This document shows, in pieces, positions 5,018-5,263 of a stretch of 5,263 nt of DNA. The translations under genes were made by a program, and so were the position numbers. Source of the stretch: Dehalococcoidia bacterium (GTDB taxonomy: Bacteria; Chloroflexota; Dehalococcoidia; GIF9; UBA5629); NCBI GenBank assembly GCA_028715025.1, contig JAQTLG010000147.1, positions 1-5,263 on the forward strand, given 5' to 3'. Within the stretch, counting starts at the first letter, position 1. Each line of letters starts with the position of its first letter. The notes under the pieces are model-generated. The model was not told the origin of the DNA. It made no database searches and saw nothing but the letters and a program-made list of their open reading frames with translations.

Positions 5018-5263
5018 ATGCCAGACTATGAATATGATAAGCAACCCATGGTGCGCAGCGTCATCAGTATTGTTGCGTGCCTGCTTATCGGGTTAACACT
5101 GATATTTGCCGGCGGCGGTAAGCTCGCCAACTTCGGCCAGATCCCCGGGCAGACAGAGTTCCTCGACAGGTTCATCCCGGACTTTCTGATGACCCCGGAA
5201 TTCGCCCGATTTATCGGCCTCATTTTTATACCCTGGATCCTGCCTGCCGTCGAAGTGGTGCTC
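5018..5263 (+). CDS. DoxX/MauE-like integral membrane protein, N-terminal part
   Basis: The open frame runs from ATG to the right edge of the window without a stop, giving 82 residues of an incomplete gene. A short charged N-terminus (residues 1-13) is followed by a first membrane helix at about 14-33 ending in LIFAGGGKLANFG. The G-x-x-KL-x-F arrangement at the end of helix 1 is typical of DoxX and MauE-type proteins. A loop of about 30 residues with FLDRFIPDFL follows, then a second helix from about 64 that includes ILPAVEVVL, matching the P-x-x-E-x-x-L pattern of the family. Such proteins have four helices and about 130-170 aa, and are linked to quinone, thiol or respiratory redox functions; the role here is unknown. 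It is divergent from the zinc-ribbon gene, with its own candidate promoter and AAGGA site. The family call rests on about half the protein. Confidence 0.65.
   Translation, partial: MPDYEYDKQPMVRSVISIVACLLIGLTLIFAGGGKLANFGQIPGQTEFLDRFIPDFLMTPEFARFIGLIFIPWILPAVEVVL

Overview
This looks like an ordinary chromosomal stretch of a bacterium with moderately high G+C content. It holds the end of a polar amino acid ABC importer operon on the plus strand, then a three-gene minus-strand cluster (zinc-ribbon protein, DUF503 protein, MrfA-type DNA helicase), then the start of a divergent plus-strand gene for a DoxX/MauE-like membrane protein. TATAAT-type -10 boxes, Shine-Dalgarno sites and GTG/TTG starts point to Bacteria. 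The CxxC-x17-CxxC zinc-ribbon protein and the DoxX/MauE-like neighbour recall Chloroflexota, perhaps Dehalococcoidia. That placement is an impression from gene content, not a demonstrated assignment.

Left part (1-1772, plus): the C-terminus of a family-3 solute-binding protein, a HisM/GlnP-type permease (204-1031) and a GlnQ/HisP-type ATPase (1035-1772). Together they form a classic binding protein-permease-ATPase importer. Permease and ATPase are separated by three bases, and the ATPase starts with TTG. Only one permease gene is visible, so the membrane part is probably a homodimer. A 44-base gap with no convincing terminator separates the ATPase from the convergent helicase.

Middle part (1817-4788, minus): transcription order is a 97-aa double zinc-ribbon protein, a 100-aa DUF503/YlxP-family protein, and a full-length 761-aa superfamily 2 helicase with a C-terminal cysteine cluster (COG1205, YprA/MrfA type, a DNA-repair helicase in Bacillus subtilis). 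The gaps are 54 and 35 bases, so co-transcription is plausible. However, a perfect TATAAT lies six bases upstream of the helicase ATG with no Shine-Dalgarno, which suggests an additional, leaderless transcript. The MrfB nuclease partner known from Bacillus is not next to it.

Right part (4789-5263): a 229-base divergent intergenic region carries inverted repeats and a -10 box for the rightward gene. That gene encodes the first 82 residues of a DoxX/MauE-like membrane protein and runs off the window.

I did not find a CRISPR array, tRNA, rRNA, insertion sequence or defence system. The window holds no clear candidate for a wholly new system. The points most worth checking are the leaderless promoter architecture, the orphan MrfA helicase with its unusual partners, and the structured intergenic regions.
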